NCBI RefSeq assembly: GCF_025144465.1
Contig: NZ_CP083553.1
Coordinates: 1,362,001-1,426,000, forward strand
Direction: 5' to 3'
DNA from: Leisingera sp. S132
Lineage (GTDB): Bacteria > Pseudomonadota > Alphaproteobacteria > Rhodobacterales > Rhodobacteraceae
Length of the DNA stretch: 64,000 nt
Each line of letters starts with the position of its first letter. Position 1 is the first letter of the stretch. The notes below the pieces were generated by a model. That model searched no databases and was not told the origin of the DNA. It saw only the letters and a list, made by a program, of their open reading frames with translations. This document shows positions 34,769 to 45,002 of this stretch, piece after piece. The position numbers and the translations under genes are program-made.

Positions 34769-35524
34769 TTAGCGCATGCGCAGGGCGCCGTCGATGCGGA
34801 TCACCTCGCCGTTCAGGTAACCCATCTCGACGATGAAACCCGCGAGGCGGCCGAATTCGCGCGGGTCGCCCAGGCGGGCGGGGTTGGGAACGTCGGCGGC
34901 GAGCTGCTGCTGCACCTCCTCCGGCAGACCGGCCAGCATCGGGGTCATGAAGATGCCGGGGGCGATGGTCATTACCCGGATGCCCAAGGACGCAAGATCG
35001 CGGGCCATCGGCAGGCACATGCCGGCAACCCCGCCCTTGGAGGCGGCATAGGCGGCCTGGCCCTTTTGCCCGTCAAAGGCCGCAATGGAGGCGGTGTTGA
35101 TGATCACGCCGCGGGCGTTGTCCGCATCGGGCGCGTTCTTGGCGATCTCGACAGCGGCCAGGCGGGCGACGTTGAAGGTGCCGACCAGGTTGATGTCGAT
35201 GGTGCGCTTGTAGGCGTCCAAGGGGTGCGCGCCGTCCTTGCCCACGGTCTTGGCGCCGATGGCGATGCCTGCGCAGTTCACGCAAGCAGTGATCTTGCCC
35301 ATCTTTTCTGCGGCATGGGCGATGGCGGCAGCGACCGAATCCTCGCTGGTCACATCGGTCTGAGCGAAGTGGCCGCCGATGTCTTCTGCCACCTGGGTGC
35401 CGCGCTCCGCATCACGGTCGAGGATGGTGACCTGGGCGCCTTGTTCGGCAAAAAAGCGCGCGGTGGCCTCACCCAGGCCGGACGCGCCGCCGGTGACCAC
35501 GGCTGCGGTGTCTGCAAGTTTCAT
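34769..35524 (-). CDS. Short-chain dehydrogenase, 3-hydroxyacyl-CoA dehydrogenase type-2-like
   Basis: 251 residues. Rossmann motif TGGASGLGEATARFF (about residues 11-25), NCAGIA, the Ser in NTASIAAFDG and the catalytic YAASKGG. The length and C-terminal region resemble HSD10/3-hydroxy-2-methylbutyryl-CoA dehydrogenases that use NAD+. No beta-oxidation gene is adjacent, so acyl-CoA substrate preference is by similarity only. Confidence 0.87.
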   Translation of the reverse strand: MKLADTAAVVTGGASGLGEATARFFAEQGAQVTILDRDAERGTQVAEDIGGHFAQTDVTSEDSVAAAIAHAAEKMGKITACVNCAGIAIGAKTVGKDGAHPLDAYKRTIDINLVGTFNVARLAAVEIAKNAPDADNARGVIINTASIAAFDGQKGQAAYAASKGGVAGMCLPMARDLASLGIRVMTIAPGIFMTPMLAGLPEEVQQQLAADVPNPARLGDPREFGRLAGFIVEMGYLNGEVIRIDGALRMR

Positions 35525-35624
35525 GAGCGGGGCTCCTCCCGATTATCTGAACACGTGTTCATATAATGGAGAGGCCGGGCGCCTGTCCAGCGGGACGGGA
35601 CGTCGCGGACTGACAAGGAACCTG

Positions 35625-36539
35625 TCAGGCCATTTGCTGCCGGTCGAGCAAGCCCAGCGGGCGCAGGAGGCGGCCCAGCGGCGGCCAGAGACCCCAGGTG
35701 CCGCCCAGACGGTGCAGATGGGCGCCGGTGCCGAGCTTGAAGCGGGCAAGGCCCGGGGCGTCCTCGGTGTTGATGAGGCCGAGGTCGAGCCGGCAGATGC
35801 CCTTGGCGGCGAGCCAATTGGCGGCCTCCCACAAAAGGGGGGGATGGGCGCAGAGCTGTTTGCCGCGCGCGGTGGTGTGGGCGATGTGGTAGCTGGCCGT
35901 GCTGCCGTGGGTGAGGATCAGGATGGCCGCGACCGCTTCCTTGCCCTCAAACGCCTGGAAGAGTTTCGCCCTCCCCTTGTTCTCGCGCGCATAGGCGAGT
36001 GTGAGGCCAATGGGCCAGCTGCGGTAGCCGCGCTGTGTTTGCTGTGCCGCGTCGGCCCGGAACAGCCAGTGGCGCACGTCATGCGGCAGATTCTGGCGGG
36101 TGAGGCGGAGGGCCTGCGCCTCGCCGTGTTTCAGCCGGTTGCGCCATTTCTGATGCAGAGCGGCGCGGCGCTGGTCCGGATCGCCGGTCAGATCCCAAAG
36201 CGCGGCATAGGCTGGTGTGGCCAGCGGCACGGCGCCGAGGCGGGCAAGATGCGGGGCAGGAGATTCGGGTGACAGGATCAGCGGGGTTCGGCCCAGGCCC
36301 TGGCCGCGCAGCGCGGACATTAGCGGTGCGGGATAGGAGAGGTCTGCCCGGTTCACCATCGCCAGCCTCAGCCCGCCGGGGAAGCGGCGGCGCAGAACCA
36401 GCGTGTCTCTCAGCATCAGCGGCTCCTGGCCGCAGGCCATCAGAGCGCGGGCGAACTCCGGCGATTGCTGGAGGACGCGGGGCTGCGGGCGGGCGGTTGC
36501 CGCGGTGGGCAAGTCGGGATCGGGGGCGCTGTCGAACAT
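35625..36539 (-). CDS. GNAT/FemAB-like acetyltransferase family protein
   Basis: 304 residues. The C-terminal half resembles the BioF2-like/FemAB-related acyltransferase fold (VAAILILTHGSTASYHIAHT, then LLWEAANWLAAKGICRLDLGLIN). The N-terminal half is degenerate for the same fold. Substrate unknown; such proteins transfer acyl or aminoacyl groups to envelope components or amines. A single gene between the SDR and a small divergent membrane gene. Confidence 0.7.
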   Translation of the reverse strand: MFDSAPDPDLPTAATARPQPRVLQQSPEFARALMACGQEPLMLRDTLVLRRRFPGGLRLAMVNRADLSYPAPLMSALRGQGLGRTPLILSPESPAPHLARLGAVPLATPAYAALWDLTGDPDQRRAALHQKWRNRLKHGEAQALRLTRQNLPHDVRHWLFRADAAQQTQRGYRSWPIGLTLAYARENKGRAKLFQAFEGKEAVAAILILTHGSTASYHIAHTTARGKQLCAHPPLLWEAANWLAAKGICRLDLGLINTEDAPGLARFKLGTGAHLHRLGGTWGLWPPLGRLLRPLGLLDRQQMA

Positions 36540-36584
36540 TGGTCTATTAACGCGCTGGAAACCTAAATCAGGGTTAATGAACGC

Positions 36585-36722
36585 ATGAAAAAGACAACAC
36601 AGATCATGGGGCAGACGGCGGCGGCCCCGCGGATGACCAAGGCGGCAGCGCTGCTGATTGCACTCGGCCTGTCGGTGCCTGTGTTTCTGGTGCTGACGCT
36701 GGTGGAGGCGCTGCTGTTTTGA
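36585..36722 (+). CDS. Small single-pass membrane protein, 45 residues
   Basis: MKKTTQIMGQTAAAPRM start with a basic N-terminus, then one hydrophobic helix (about residues 20-44) to the stop. Starts 46 bases from the divergent acetyltransferase gene. No ribosome-binding site stands out, so support is only the length, composition and position. Confidence 0.45.
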   Translation: MKKTTQIMGQTAAAPRMTKAAALLIALGLSVPVFLVLTLVEALLF

Positions 36723-36812
36723 TGCGCAGGCAGGAACCGAGAGGTTCTTGGGCTCGAGGGCCGCAGACTTGGGGCAACATTGCTCTTTCTAGGTTGCCGC
36801 TGTTTTCCGGGT

Positions 36813-37928
36813 TTACCGCCAGATGGTTTGAAACAGGTTGCGGCTGAAGCTCTTGGCTTTGCTGGCCAGGCTGCCTTGCCTTTTCGGCTGCACAAGCACT
36901 TGGGGCTGTTCTTCTATCAACACCGCTACAACACGGGCTTCCCTGTCTTTAAGAGCGGTGTCCGAAACGGGAACCTTGAAGCCGAAGTGCGGTTGTGCGC
37001 CTGCGGGATCTGTTGCCCATTGGAGGCGCAGCTCCGATCCTGGGGCGAAAGGAAGCTCCCGGCCGAGAAGCAGAGGCAGATAGACAAACCGCAGCAGCGT
37101 CGCGAAAAATCCGGGTTCGTCAGCGACTGCTGTGAGTTTGAATTGCGTGCCGTTAAAGGACACGTCGAACACGCCGCCGTTTTCAGTTGCGGTCATGATT
37201 ATGCCAAGAAGCTTGCCATGGCGCTGGAAGCTGATGTGAAGCCCCTCATCGTTTGGTTCCCAAGTATGGACACGAACAATCCTGTTTTCGAAGATACCCT
37301 GTTTGCCGCCTGAGAAGTTCGCGAGAACTTTCAATTCCTGGTTTGTGCTAAGCGATGCAGGCGCGCATTGCGGCACCGCCGCGGCGACAGCCAATGCGGC
37401 GGCGCCTGCACCGATGAAATCCATGAGGTTCGGGTTGAGCGCATAGTGAACATTGTCGGTAAACAGATGCTCTGGAATATGCCGAGAGCCTTGATTGGCC
37501 GCGGCGTATTCCTGCGGGACGTCAAAATAAGGAACGCCGTAGTTACTGCAGAGTTCGTGCAGTTTTTTCCGGTAGCTGGTGAGTTTCGCGTCCAGTTCGC
37601 GTCGGCGTGGCTGGAAAATCAGAGCAGCAAAGCGAACTTCTTTCCGGGCGCAATAAATGAGGATCTGTTCAAATGCTTTGACAAGCTCGTCCTCCGGGTA
37701 ACCTATCCAGTCGATCTGGTTGGCATCGTTAATGCCGTATTCCCAGATGAGCAGATCCCCGGTTTGCAGGTTGGCGGAGTGCATGCAGCGGAAAGCCGAC
37801 ATGTGCGTTGTGCTTGCACCTATGGACAAGTTCACAACCTTGATGGAGGGATCAATTTTGTCTTTGAAACTTGCGACCCAACCCGCCTGGAACAGCGTGT
37901 TCGAGCCACCAGAAAGATAAATGGTCAA
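36813..37928 (-). CDS. SGNH/GDSL-like hydrolase domain protein
   Basis: 371 residues if started at TTG 37928, with AAAGAG about nine bases upstream; the open frame extends to 38018 but that part overlaps the end of tyrS. SGNH-like blocks: LSGGSNTLF (block I Ser), NLSIGASTTHM, WEYGINDAN (block III Asn) and FTDNVHY (block V Asp-His). Residues about 200-350 form a beta-rich second domain of unknown role. Base composition and codon choice are more AT-rich than the neighbours, suggesting recent gain. Possibly acts on a surface polysaccharide acyl group. Confidence 0.65.
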   Translation of the reverse strand: MTIYLSGGSNTLFQAGWVASFKDKIDPSIKVVNLSIGASTTHMSAFRCMHSANLQTGDLLIWEYGINDANQIDWIGYPEDELVKAFEQILIYCARKEVRFAALIFQPRRRELDAKLTSYRKKLHELCSNYGVPYFDVPQEYAAANQGSRHIPEHLFTDNVHYALNPNLMDFIGAGAAALAVAAAVPQCAPASLSTNQELKVLANFSGGKQGIFENRIVRVHTWEPNDEGLHISFQRHGKLLGIIMTATENGGVFDVSFNGTQFKLTAVADEPGFFATLLRFVYLPLLLGRELPFAPGSELRLQWATDPAGAQPHFGFKVPVSDTALKDREARVVAVLIEEQPQVLVQPKRQGSLASKAKSFSRNLFQTIWR

Positions 37929-37992
37929 AATCAAAAACTCTTTTAAAACAGAATCCTGCGGGTTGGGGGAATCTGTGCCGCGGGCTGGAGAA

Positions 37993-39249
37993 TTATTCCT
38001 CCAGCCGCACCAGTGCATGGCGCTTCTTGCCGGCGCTCAGCTTGATCGGCGAGGTGAGCGCGCCTGCGTCGATCATCAGGCCGGCATCGGTCAGCGGCCG
38101 GTCGTCGATCCTGGCGCCATTCTCGGAGATCAGCCGCTTGGCGTCCTTGCCGGATTTGGCGAGGCCGGATTTCACGATCAGTTGCACGATCGAGATGCCG
38201 TCGCCCAGATCGGCAGGCGTCAGCGACAGGGTGGGCAGGTCATCGCCCACACCGCCCTTCTCGAACACTTCGCGAGCGGTGGCTTCGGCCGCCGCCGCGG
38301 CTTCGGCGCCGTGCAAAAGCTTGGTCACCTCATTGGCGAGGATCACCTTGCCCTCGTTGATATCGGAACCTTGCAGCGCACCGATGCGCTCGCATTCCTC
38401 CACCGGCAGTTCGGTGTAGAGCTTGAGGAAGCGGCCGACGTCAGCATCGGTGGTGTTGCGCCAGAACTGCCAGAATTCATAAGGGCTTCGCATGTCGGCG
38501 TTGAGCCAGATTGCGCCCTCGGCTGTCTTGCCCATCTTTTTGCCGTCGGAGGTGGTCAGCAGCGGCGAGGTGAGGCCATAGACTTCATGCTCGATTGTGC
38601 GGCGGGTGAGGTCGATGCCGTTGACGATATTGCCCCACTGGTCCGAGCCGCCCATCTGCAAGATGCAGCCGTAGCGGCGGTTCAGCTCCATGAAGTCATA
38701 GGCCTGCAGGATCATGTAGTTGAATTCGAGGAACGACAGCGACTGCTCGCGGTCGAGGCGCGATTTCACGGACTCAAACGACAGCATCCGGTTCACCGAG
38801 AAATGGCGGCCGATGTCGCGCAGGAATTCCAGGTAGTTCAAGCCATCCAGCCATTCGGCGTTGTTCAGCATCAGCGCCTTGTTCGGCGCGTCGCTGTCGT
38901 AGTCGATATAGGCCGAGAATACCTTCTTGATGCCCGCGATATTGTCGTCGATCTGGGCTTCGGTCAGCAGCGGGCGCTCGTCGGCGCGGAAGGAGGGGTC
39001 GCCCACCTTGGTGGTGCCGCCGCCCATCAGGGTGATCGGCTGGTGGCCGGTCTTCTGGAACCAGCGCAGCATCATGATCTGAATGAGCGAGCCGACATGC
39101 AGCGATTTCGCTGTTGCATCAAAGCCGATATAGGCCGGGCGCACACCTTGCAGCAGGGCTTCGTCCAGCCCCTGGTAATCGGTGCAGTCTGCGAGGAACC
39201 CGCGTTCCATCATGACTGCGACGAAATCCGATTTCGGTGTGTAGGTCAT
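37993..39249 (-). CDS. tyrS: Tyrosyl-tRNA synthetase
   Basis: 418 residues from ATG 39249. The class I HIGH equivalent HVGS is at residues 51-54, GGSDQWGN marks the tyrosine/AMP pocket, and KKMGKT is the KMSKS loop. A C-terminal S4 RNA-binding domain ends the protein. Divergent from anmK with 143 bases between the start codons. Confidence 0.97.
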   Translation of the reverse strand: MTYTPKSDFVAVMMERGFLADCTDYQGLDEALLQGVRPAYIGFDATAKSLHVGSLIQIMMLRWFQKTGHQPITLMGGGTTKVGDPSFRADERPLLTEAQIDDNIAGIKKVFSAYIDYDSDAPNKALMLNNAEWLDGLNYLEFLRDIGRHFSVNRMLSFESVKSRLDREQSLSFLEFNYMILQAYDFMELNRRYGCILQMGGSDQWGNIVNGIDLTRRTIEHEVYGLTSPLLTTSDGKKMGKTAEGAIWLNADMRSPYEFWQFWRNTTDADVGRFLKLYTELPVEECERIGALQGSDINEGKVILANEVTKLLHGAEAAAAAEATAREVFEKGGVGDDLPTLSLTPADLGDGISIVQLIVKSGLAKSGKDAKRLISENGARIDDRPLTDAGLMIDAGALTSPIKLSAGKKRHALVRLEE

Positions 39250-39392
39250 AACATGCCTCGGTCTATCAGTTGTGCATCTTGCCCTATAAATCGCATTGGC
39301 GCCGGTTGGAACCTGTTTTCCCGGCAAAATATGCGCTGTAGTATCCCCCGCAACGGGCGGCACGGCCCGGAACCTATGAAGGGGCAGCGGCC

Positions 39393-40502
39393 ATGAGCAA
39401 GGCCATAGCAAAAACCGGCGCCGTCAGGGCATTGGGCGCGATGAGCGGCACCTCGCTGGACGGGGTGGATGCGGCAGTGGTGGTAACCGACGGCGCGCGC
39501 ATTCACGGCTTCGGCGAGAGCAGCTACCGCGAGTATTCTGCCGAAGAGCGCAGCGTGCTGCGTGCGGGCCTTGGCAAATGGACAGGGGCGGAGGTGGAGG
39601 CCGCGGCAGCGGTCTGCGACGCGGCGCATGCGGCAGCGCTGTCAGAATTCGCGGATGCGGAGATCATCGGCTTCCACGGCCAGACCCTGGCCCATGCGCC
39701 GCGGCAGCAAGGCACCCTGCAGGTGGGGGACGGAGCGGCACTGGCCGAAAAGCTGGGCAAACCTGTGGTCTGGGACTTCCGTACCGATGACGTGGCCATG
39801 GGTGGCGAGGGCGCGCCGCTGGCGCCGTTCTTTCACTTTGCCTGCGCAAAATACATCGGTGCCGAACGTCCCCTGTGTTTCCTGAACCTGGGCGGGGTTG
39901 GCAATATCACCTACGTGGATCCGCGGTTCGAGCGGCCGGAGGAGCCGGGGGCTTTGCTGGCTTTTGACACCGGCCCGGCCAATGCGCCGGTCAATGATCT
40001 GGTTCAGGAGCGCCTGGGGATTCCCTGGGATGCGGATGGCAAGGTGGCGCGTTCCGGCACCGTGGAAACCGGCGCGCTGGAGCTGTTTCTGGCGGAGCCA
40101 TATTTCGCAATAATGCCGCCCAAGTCCCTGGACCGGAACGATTTTGCCGAGATGGTCGGGCTGGTGAATGAGCTGAGCGACGCGGATGCGGCGGCGACCC
40201 TGATTGCCATGTGCGCGGCTGCCGTGGCGCAGGGCATGGAGCATTGCCCGGAGCCGCCGGAAGTGGTGCTGGTCACCGGCGGCGGGCGGCACAACCCGGT
40301 GCTGATGGAGATGCTGCACGTGTCGCTCGACTGCCCGGTGAAACCGGTGGAGGACGCAGGCCTCGATGGCGACATGCTGGAGGCGCAGGCCTTTGCCCAT
40401 CTGGCGGTGCGTGTGGCGCGCGGGATGCCGACCTCGGCCCCGGGAACCACGGGTGTCAGCGCCTGTGTCGGGGGCGGGGTGGTCAGCGTGCCGGATGCGT
40501 GA
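39393..40502 (+). CDS. anmK: Anhydro-N-acetylmuramic acid kinase
   Basis: 369 residues. AnmK pattern: [46 protein letters not shown] and VTGGGRHNP. It phosphorylates and opens 1,6-anhydro-MurNAc during cell-wall recycling, downstream of NagZ (18840). Confidence 0.96.
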   Translation: MSKAIAKTGAVRALGAMSGTSLDGVDAAVVVTDGARIHGFGESSYREYSAEERSVLRAGLGKWTGAEVEAAAAVCDAAHAAALSEFADAEIIGFHGQTLAHAPRQQGTLQVGDGAALAEKLGKPVVWDFRTDDVAMGGEGAPLAPFFHFACAKYIGAERPLCFLNLGGVGNITYVDPRFERPEEPGALLAFDTGPANAPVNDLVQERLGIPWDADGKVARSGTVETGALELFLAEPYFAIMPPKSLDRNDFAEMVGLVNELSDADAAATLIAMCAAAVAQGMEHCPEPPEVVLVTGGGRHNPVLMEMLHVSLDCPVKPVEDAGLDGDMLEAQAFAHLAVRVARGMPTSAPGTTGVSACVGGGVVSVPDA

Positions 40503-40518
40503 GCCGTTTTCCAGTTGC

Positions 40519-41166
40519 TCAGCGGATGCTGAATCGAGAAGCCATTCTTTTCATATCGCGTGCAAGCAGCCATTCCTGAAATGCTGTGAAATGCGGCTCC
40601 AACCGGTGTCTGTCCATGGACACCACGTCCATTCCTCTGTCGTCATAGGGGTAAGCGATGGTCTTTGTTTCGAAATCAACCAGATAGACTTGGTGCGCGC
40701 GCCTATTGCTGAGTTGAGGGTACACGCTCAGGTCAGTTGCAATCATCAGCCATAGGAATTCCCGGATTTCACTTGTGTCCCGAAGCTTATAGGCGTCCCA
40801 GTGGCGATGCAGGTCGTAACCGAAAGAGGCGATGTACTCTTCATCGTTTTGAGGAACCGCACCGAGGTAGCTGAAGGAATTTCGGGGCAGTCCGCATCTG
40901 GAAATAGCATGCAGGCGCTTGGGTTCTGGTGTTTCTCCGCCGTAACAAGAAAGCAAGGCCCAGATATCATCTGATGCCTTGAAGACTGCTCTAGTTATTG
41001 TGTCTGCGCGTTCAAAAGCCTGCCAGAAACGCTGTACAGGCCTGTCGGTTCCCCATTCTACGCCCCCCAAGTCGAAGCGGAGTGCATGGTCAAATTCATA
41101 GAATAACCCGTGAGGCAGTTCCGAAACGCCAAAGGTGTCAAACACACGTTGTGTAAGCTTATGCAT
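40519..41166 (-). CDS. DUF3885 domain protein
   Basis: 215 residues. Matches the DUF3885 pattern near the C-terminus (AYPYDDRGMDVV and then FQEWLL) and in the N-terminal FYEFDHALRFDLGG. Function unknown; family members are scattered in bacteria and can occur among toxin-immunity genes. It is more AT-rich than neighbouring genes and stands alone between anmK and the cupin gene, suggesting acquisition. No toxin gene is seen beside it. Confidence 0.75.
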   Translation of the reverse strand: MHKLTQRVFDTFGVSELPHGLFYEFDHALRFDLGGVEWGTDRPVQRFWQAFERADTITRAVFKASDDIWALLSCYGGETPEPKRLHAISRCGLPRNSFSYLGAVPQNDEEYIASFGYDLHRHWDAYKLRDTSEIREFLWLMIATDLSVYPQLSNRRAHQVYLVDFETKTIAYPYDDRGMDVVSMDRHRLEPHFTAFQEWLLARDMKRMASRFSIR

Positions 41167-41254
41167 GAAGATTGCCGAAAATTGAGAAAGCTGATGAGGT
41201 TAGAGGTGTTGTCCAAAGAGTTCTGAATTTACAAGTCGCGGCTCGCAGCAGACG

Positions 41255-41301
41255 CAAGAATTTTCAGAAAATTCTTGCCAAATTTCTTCAGAAGAAATTT
41301 G
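41255..41301 (-). repeat. Double AT-rich hairpin after a stop codon, copy 2
   Basis: Read in the direction of the cupin gene, two hairpins follow its stop: CAAATTTCTT/AAGAAATTTG (41279-41301) and CAAGAATTTT/AAAATTCTTG (41255-41277), each with a three-base loop. Same order and similar sequence as at 15464-15510. Confidence 0.7.
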
Positions 41302-41304
41302 CGT

Positions 41305-41724
41305 TCAGCCGCGCGGGATGTCGAAGCCTGGAGCAGCCAGCTCAAACCCTTCAAACTGAAAGCCCGGCGACACCGTGCAGCTGACCAGCGTGAAGTCTCC
41401 GGTGCTGCGGGCAGCCTGCCAGTGGCCCTCGGGCACTATCAGCTGCGGTGCGCCCTGGGTCAGGTCCGGGGTGAGCAGGTGATCCTGCGCCGGGCCTTCA
41501 TCAGAGGCTGCCAGCGACAGCACCAGCGGTGCGCCGGCGTGGAAAAGCCAGATCTCAGTCGCGTCGACCCGGTGCCAGTGGCTGGACTCCCCCGCTTTCA
41601 AAAGGAAGTAAATACAGGTGCCTGTGGGGCGGCCCTCATTCTCCGCGCGCCAGGTTTCCTTGTACCAGCCGCCCTCCGGGTGCTGCTGAAGGCCCAGGTG
41701 TTCGATGATCCGGTCCGCGTCCAT
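41305..41724 (-). CDS. Cupin-fold protein, DUF985 family
   Basis: 139 residues. Cupin_5/DUF985 features: [12 protein letters not shown] near residues 14-26, [18 protein letters not shown] with the metal-binding His pair, and [12 protein letters not shown] at the C-terminus. Small cupins of this type have varied or unknown enzymatic roles. Starts 57 bases from the divergent selO. Confidence 0.88.
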   Translation of the reverse strand: MDADRIIEHLGLQQHPEGGWYKETWRAENEGRPTGTCIYFLLKAGESSHWHRVDATEIWLFHAGAPLVLSLAASDEGPAQDHLLTPDLTQGAPQLIVPEGHWQAARSTGDFTLVSCTVSPGFQFEGFELAAPGFDIPRG

Positions 41725-41781
41725 TGCTGCTGCCTCCGCTTTGGTGCTGGTAAATCTCTATTCCAGTCATATGTTTGGGCC

Positions 41782-43200
41782 ATGACACTCACGATCCCCT
41801 TTGACAACACCTATGCCGCCCTGCCGGGGCAGTTCTACTCCAAACTGCCGCCGCAGCCGGTGAAGGCGCCCAAGCTGGCGGCCTTCAACGGGGATCTGGC
41901 GCGGATCATGGGGATCACACCCGGTGAGGCCGGGGAGATGGCAGAGGTGTTCGGCGGCAATTTAGTGCCTGAGGGCGCGGATCCGCTGGCGCAGCTTTAT
42001 TCCGGGCATCAGTTCGGCACCTATAACCCGCAACTGGGCGACGGGCGCGCGATCCTGCTGGGCGAAGTGGTGGGAACGGACGGCAAGCGCCGGGATATCC
42101 AGCTGAAGGGCTCGGGCCGCACGCCGTACTCGCGCAATGGCGATGGGCGCGCCTGGCTGGGGCCGGTGCTGCGCGAATATGTGGTGAGCGAGGCGATGCA
42201 CGCTTTGGGCATTCCAACCACGCGGGCGCTTGCGGCGGTGGAGACCGGCGAAACGGTCTGGCGCGAGGGCGGCCTGCCCGGTGCGGTGCTGACCCGGGTG
42301 GCGGCGAGCCATCTGCGGGTAGGGACCTTCCAGGTGTTCGCCGCGCGCGGCGACAAGGCGAGCCTGCGTCAGCTGACAAACTATGCCATTGCCCGCCATT
42401 ACCCGGAGGCCGATGGCCCGATGGGGCTGCTGCGTGCGGTGCGCGACGCACAGTCAGAACTGATTGCCGCCTGGATGTCTGTGGGCTTCATCCACGGGGT
42501 GATGAACACCGACAATTCTTCGATCTCCGGCGAGACCATCGACTATGGCCCGTGTGCCTTCATGGATGTTTATCACCCGCACACGGTGTTTTCCTCCATC
42601 GACCGGGGGCGGCGCTATGCCTATGCCAGCCAGCCCGCGATCGCAGTCTGGAACCTGGCGCAGCTGGCGACCGCGCTGATTCAGCAGATGGAGGATCCGC
42701 AGGAAGGTGTCGAGGCGGCAACGGAGATCGTGCACGCGATGCCCGCGCTGACCGAAGCAGCCTGGCTGCGGCGGTTCCGGGCAAAACTGGGGATCAGCAC
42801 AGAGCGGGACGGGGATCTGGAGCTGATTACCTCTCTGCTGGGCGGGATGGCAGAGAACCAGAGCGATTTCACCAACACTTTCCGCGCCCTGGCGGATGGC
42901 TCGGCGCGGGACCAGTTCACCGATCCGGCGGCTTTTGAGGCTTGGGAGCCGGACTGGCGGGCACGGCTGGAAGGGGAGCCGGATCCGCAGGCGGTGATGC
43001 GTGCGGCCAACCCCGCCTTCATCCCGCGAAACCACCGGATCGAGGAAATGATCGCAGGCGCCGTGGCAGGCGACTATGGGCTGTTCCACCGGCTGAACGC
43101 GGTGCTGGCCAAACCTTATGAGGATCAGCCGGAGAATACGGACCTGCAGCGCCCGCCTTTGCCGGAGGAAGTGGTGCAGGCGACCTTCTGCGGGACCTGA
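41782..43200 (+). CDS. selO: Protein adenylyltransferase SelO
   Basis: 472 residues from ATG 41782. Pseudokinase-fold AMPylator motifs: [49 protein letters not shown] and [20 protein letters not shown]. SelO transfers AMP from ATP to Ser/Thr/Tyr of target proteins in redox homeostasis. The protein ends FCGT: cysteine occupies the position where eukaryotic SelO has selenocysteine. Confidence 0.95.
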   Translation: MTLTIPFDNTYAALPGQFYSKLPPQPVKAPKLAAFNGDLARIMGITPGEAGEMAEVFGGNLVPEGADPLAQLYSGHQFGTYNPQLGDGRAILLGEVVGTDGKRRDIQLKGSGRTPYSRNGDGRAWLGPVLREYVVSEAMHALGIPTTRALAAVETGETVWREGGLPGAVLTRVAASHLRVGTFQVFAARGDKASLRQLTNYAIARHYPEADGPMGLLRAVRDAQSELIAAWMSVGFIHGVMNTDNSSISGETIDYGPCAFMDVYHPHTVFSSIDRGRRYAYASQPAIAVWNLAQLATALIQQMEDPQEGVEAATEIVHAMPALTEAAWLRRFRAKLGISTERDGDLELITSLLGGMAENQSDFTNTFRALADGSARDQFTDPAAFEAWEPDWRARLEGEPDPQAVMRAANPAFIPRNHRIEEMIAGAVAGDYGLFHRLNAVLAKPYEDQPENTDLQRPPLPEEVVQATFCGT

Positions 43201-43239
43201 TCCCCTGTTCATCTGGCCTGAAAAATCCCCGGGGGTGAA

Positions 43240-43277
43240 TTGAGCCAAAAGCTCAAGAGGGGGCAGGCAGCCCCCTT
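43240..43277. terminator. Two hairpins between convergent selO and transporter genes
   Basis: TTGAGC (43240-43245) pairs with GCTCAA (43251-43256), then AGGGGGC (43258-43264) pairs with GCCCCCT (43270-43276). Short T tracts only; likely bidirectional termination. Confidence 0.5.
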
Positions 43278-43286
43278 AATGCGGCA

Positions 43287-44165
43287 TCATTTCCGGTTGA
43301 TCAGGAATACGCCCGCAGCGACCAGCGCCAGGGCGGCCCAGACCTGCAGCCCGATCACCTCATCCAGCAGCGCCCAGCCCATCAGCACCGCCAGCACCGG
43401 CGACAGGAAGCTGAAAGAGGCCACCGAACTGGCGCGGTAGATCTTAATCAGCTGGAACCACAAGAGATAGCCGAGGCTGGCGATGCAGATCCCCTGGAAG
43501 GCCAGCCCCCAGAGATGCAGGGGTTCGGTCTCGCGGACCAGCGGGCCGAACAGCGGCGCGGCAGCCGTCAGAAGCACGGCGGAAACCGCCAGCTGGAACA
43601 CCAGCTGGGTGACTGGCGGCACTGCCGCCAGCGGCGTGATGCGCAGGCACAGCGCGATGCCGGCCCAGCCGAAAGTGGCCCCCAGTGCCAGCAGATCACC
43701 CGCCAGGCTGGCGGTGCCGCCGTCGCGGTCCAGAACCGCCAGCGCCACCCCGCTCATCGCCAGCACCAGGCCCAGGCTTCGGATCCGGGTCAGCTGTTCG
43801 CCGGGCAGCAGCAGATGCGCGGCCAGCGCCAGCCAGACCGGCATCGAGTAGAAAATGATCGAGGCGCGTGAGACAGAAGTCACATCCAGCGCGATGAACA
43901 GGCAGATGAACTCAAAGCAGAACAGGAGGCCCGCGATCACGCCCCAAAGCGCGGCGCCGCGGGGCAGCGGTCCGAGCCGGGGACGGCGCAGGGCAATCCA
44001 GGCCGCCAGCACCAGGAGGCCGATGGCGGAGCGAAGCCCGGCCTGGAATACCGGGCCAAAGCCGCCGCCGGTCACCTTGATCACCACCTGGTTGAAGGCG
44101 AGGAGCAGGGCGAAACCGGTCAGCAGCGCGGCACCGGAGGCGTCGATGGGGCGTTTTTCCGTCAT
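43287..44165 (-). CDS. DMT-superfamily (EamA) transporter
   Basis: 292 residues from ATG 44165 (GTG 44174 is possible). Ten predicted membrane helices in two EamA repeats; the late motif FLSPVLAVLMGWALLDE is typical. Substrate unknown. It is one of three DMT transporters in the window and shows no operon partner. Confidence 0.88.
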   Translation of the reverse strand: MTEKRPIDASGAALLTGFALLLAFNQVVIKVTGGGFGPVFQAGLRSAIGLLVLAAWIALRRPRLGPLPRGAALWGVIAGLLFCFEFICLFIALDVTSVSRASIIFYSMPVWLALAAHLLLPGEQLTRIRSLGLVLAMSGVALAVLDRDGGTASLAGDLLALGATFGWAGIALCLRITPLAAVPPVTQLVFQLAVSAVLLTAAAPLFGPLVRETEPLHLWGLAFQGICIASLGYLLWFQLIKIYRASSVASFSFLSPVLAVLMGWALLDEVIGLQVWAALALVAAGVFLINRK

Positions 44166-44276
44166 GGCGGCCACTGGAGGCGGGCGGAAGCGTCAAGTCA
44201 AGCGGAACCCGCCGGCGCTGGCGGATGGAACGGGGCTGTACGGCGGCGCGGGTTTTGCGCAAGATCGGGGCATCGA

Positions 44277-44993
44277 ATGGGGGTGCGGATGCCGGACACA
44301 AGGCGGCCTGATACGCTGCGGATTGCCACGTACAATATTCAGAAGTGCATCGGTCTGGACCTGCGGCGGCGGCCGGAGCGTATTCTGCAGGTGCTGGCCG
44401 GGCTCAGGGCGGATGTGGCGGTGCTGCAGGAAGCGGACAAGCGTTTGCCGCCGCGTCCCGCTGCGCTGCCGCATTTTCTGGTGGAGGAAACCGGCTGGCA
44501 GGCCGCGGATCTGGGCGGTGCGGGGTCGCTCGGCTGGCATGGCAACGCGGTTTTGTACCGCAACGGGGTTGAGTTGCGGGGCAAGGGCCATATTACGCTG
44601 CCGGGGCTGGAGCCGCGCGGCGCAGTTTGGGTGGAACTGGAAACTGCGGTGGGCCCGGTGCGGGTGATTGGCGCCCACTTGGGGCTGACAGGCCGGGCGC
44701 GGCGCGAGCAGATGCATGCGCTGGCGCGGGCCGCGAAACGTGATGACGCCGCTGTGGTGCTGGCGGGGGATTTCAACGAATGGTCACGCGGGGCCGTGCT
44801 GGAGCACATCGCGCCGGCGCTGAAGTTTCTGCCTGCCAGGCCGAGCTTTCCGGCGCTCAGGCCGCTTGGGGCACTGGACCGGATTGCCCATTGCAAACGG
44901 CTGGCAGCGGTGGCGCATGGGGTGCATGGAGGGCGTCCGGCCCATATCGCCTCAGACCATCTGCCGGTCTGGGCGGATTTGCGGGCGGTTTGA
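44277..44993 (+). CDS. Endonuclease/exonuclease/phosphatase family protein
   Basis: 238 residues from ATG 44277; ATG 44289 is also possible. EEP-fold motifs: IATYNIQKCIGLD, VLQEADKR (catalytic Glu), GAHLGLTGRAR, AGDFNEWSR and ASDHLPVWADL. The family covers DNases, phospholipases and phosphatases; which applies here is not clear. Its length fits the small bacterial EEP proteins. Confidence 0.85.
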   Translation: MGVRMPDTRRPDTLRIATYNIQKCIGLDLRRRPERILQVLAGLRADVAVLQEADKRLPPRPAALPHFLVEETGWQAADLGGAGSLGWHGNAVLYRNGVELRGKGHITLPGLEPRGAVWVELETAVGPVRVIGAHLGLTGRARREQMHALARAAKRDDAAVVLAGDFNEWSRGAVLEHIAPALKFLPARPSFPALRPLGALDRIAHCKRLAAVAHGVHGGRPAHIASDHLPVWADLRAV

Positions 44994-45002
44994 GGCGGGA
45001 AA

